Assembly: GCA_018000995.1 (NCBI GenBank)
Contig: JAGNIU010000002.1
Coordinates: 68,483-132,482, forward strand
Direction: 5' to 3'
Source of the DNA: Bacteroidia bacterium
GTDB taxonomy: Bacteria; Bacteroidota; Bacteroidia; B-17B0; Aurantibacillaceae
DNA: 64,000 nt
The translations under genes were made by a program, and so were the position numbers. Positions within the stretch are counted from its first letter, which is position 1, and every line of letters starts with the position of its first letter. The notes under the pieces are model-generated. The model saw only the letters and a list, made by a program, of their open reading frames with translations. It was not told where the DNA came from and did no database searches. This document shows, in pieces, positions 62,943 to 64,000 of this stretch.

Positions 62943-63977
62943 TTATTTTTTGGGTAAACTATTTAACGCAGCAATTGCCGGTTCATAATTTTTGATGATT
63001 TGCAAACACATGTTATAATCAGCCTTTGCATTATTAAAATCTTTCAGCTCTTCAAAACAAACACCTCTTGCAAAATAAGCTTCAACATATTCAGGATTAA
63101 CAGCAATGGCTTTAGAAAAATAATCAATGGCTTCGCTTGTCTTTTTTAGCTTACCAAAACTTATAGCTCCTAAATTATACAAGGCGCCATCATTACTTTT
63201 ATTAAGGGTAAGAATTTCTTTGTAAGCCGCGATTGCTTCATTTGTTTTATTTAAATCCTGTAATAATCTTGCCCTTGCAAACAATACGTTTTCGTTATTT
63301 GGCCTCAAACGTAAAGCGTTATCGTAATACTCAAATGCCAAAGGATTTCTTCTTGACGCATACAAAATTCCCGCATCTAAAAAAGCATCGAAAAATTTCG
63401 GATCCTGTTCAATTGCTGTTTGCAGACTTGAAATAGCTTTTGCAGTATCACCCATCTCTTTAAATACAGAACCTTTTAAATAATAAGCATTCGCCATATT
63501 TTCATCAACCTTTAATGCTTTATTGATGTGGGTAATCGCATTTTCGTACTGACGAACCAAATAAAATAACTCAGCTAATTTTAAAAGTGCTTCCGTGCTC
63601 TCCGGAAATTTTTTCACGGCCGCTTCTAAAGTTTCCTTCGAAAATCTGGTTTTGTTAGTTGCAAAATAAACATCGGCCAATCTAACATAGTTTCTTGCCT
63701 TTGTACTATCTAACTTAATTGCGCGTGCTGCATCACCCAAAGCTTCATCAAATTGTTTTAAGCTAATGTAAATACGAGCTCTCTCGTTATACAATGAATC
63801 ATTATTAGAATCCTTTAATAAAGCTTCATTAATCGCTTTTAATTCAGGAGAATTAAGCTTGTCAAGAATAGAATCATTTTTCGTTACAACAACTTCTTCA
63901 GTAGTTTCTTTTGGAGAACACGAAACCAGAATAGAAATTACGCTAATAAAAAATATGAATTTGAATTTCATCATCAA
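62943..63977 (-). CDS. TPR-repeat lipoprotein
   Basis: A 344-residue protein. A hydrophobic N-terminus ending in a lipobox ('SILVSC', Cys 20) marks it as a lipoprotein. From about residue 50 to the end there are about eight TPR units ('LYNERARIYISLKQFDEALGDAARAIKLD', 'ARNYVRLADVYFA', 'ANAYYLKGSVFKEMGDTAKAI', 'VEAYFARGVCFEELKDFNNAKADY'). TPR repeats mediate protein-protein contacts. The start may be any of three successive Met codons (63977, 63974, 63971). Only 23 bases lie beyond it in the window. Confidence 0.88.
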   Translation of the reverse strand: MMMKFKFIFFISVISILVSCSPKETTEEVVVTKNDSILDKLNSPELKAINEALLKDSNNDSLYNERARIYISLKQFDEALGDAARAIKLDSTKARNYVRLADVYFATNKTRFSKETLEAAVKKFPESTEALLKLAELFYLVRQYENAITHINKALKVDENMANAYYLKGSVFKEMGDTAKAISSLQTAIEQDPKFFDAFLDAGILYASRRNPLAFEYYDNALRLRPNNENVLFARARLLQDLNKTNEAIAAYKEILTLNKSNDGALYNLGAISFGKLKKTSEAIDYFSKAIAVNPEYVEAYFARGVCFEELKDFNNAKADYNMCLQIIKNYEPAIAALNSLPKK

Positions 63978-64000
63978 TTTATAAATCGTTTGCCGAAGCT

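Overview
This window is a chromosomal piece of a low-GC Bacteroidota genome, most likely a free-living, gliding or type IX secreting lineage near Flavobacteriales/Bacteroidia. The signs are CHU_C/gliding-motility C-terminal domains, type A T9SS sorting tails, a PorP/SprF protein, SusC-like carboxypeptidase-regulatory plus TonB receptor architecture, two-component 'propeller' proteins, and promoters of the Bacteroidota type (TTG-N17-21-TAnnTTTG). No rRNA, tRNA, phage, plasmid or CRISPR locus was seen.

Layout. 1-12.6 kb (+): a giant repetitive adhesin (5' end outside the window) runs into PorP/SprF, a propeller/PKD/SPOR envelope protein, a secreted protein of unknown role and a propeller-SpoIIE phosphatase; this looks like an SprB/SprF-type surface operon. 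12.6-15.2 kb (-): an MntR-like regulator and an Nramp transporter fused to a universal stress domain. 15.3-20.1 kb (+): a BNR/sortilin-like protein and three tandem DUF2147 genes. 20.1-27.6 kb: TonB receptor, ECF sigma factor with a membrane protein, small secreted proteins, a DUF559 nuclease and a stand-alone propeller, with seven palindromic repeat elements (family A). 28.0-32.7 kb: two secreted proteins and a PIN-domain/membrane-protein islet. 32.7-36.8 kb (-): priA (carrying two in-frame repeat insertions), a methyltransferase and a GIY-YIG nuclease within a second repeat family (family B). 36.8-46.1 kb: OmpA/TPR/propeller protein, lipoyl E2 acyltransferase, a YfiR-TPR-HAMP/SpoIIE operon, and an ECF sigma/membrane partner pair. 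46.1-51.5 kb: ffh, folD, ribD and a DMT transporter. 51.5-61.8 kb (-): three paralogous secreted proteins sharing an N-terminal domain but ending in different T9SS signals. 61.9-64 kb: an M42-like peptidase and a TPR lipoprotein.

Functional themes are T9SS surface display (adhesin, PorP/SprF, PG-binding partners, paralogous CHU_C proteins), envelope signalling (two SpoIIE phosphatases, YfiR, two ECF sigma factors) and metal homeostasis (MntR/Nramp).

The most unusual signal is a pair of unrelated small nuclease genes (DUF559 and GIY-YIG). Each sits among copies of a different palindromic, inverted-pair repeat family, and each has a 3' end that reads into a repeat copy. This resembles REPIN/RAYT selfish elements but without a visible RAYT transposase. 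Family B and a third family have also entered priA in frame. All functional calls come from reading motifs by eye; no database search was run.
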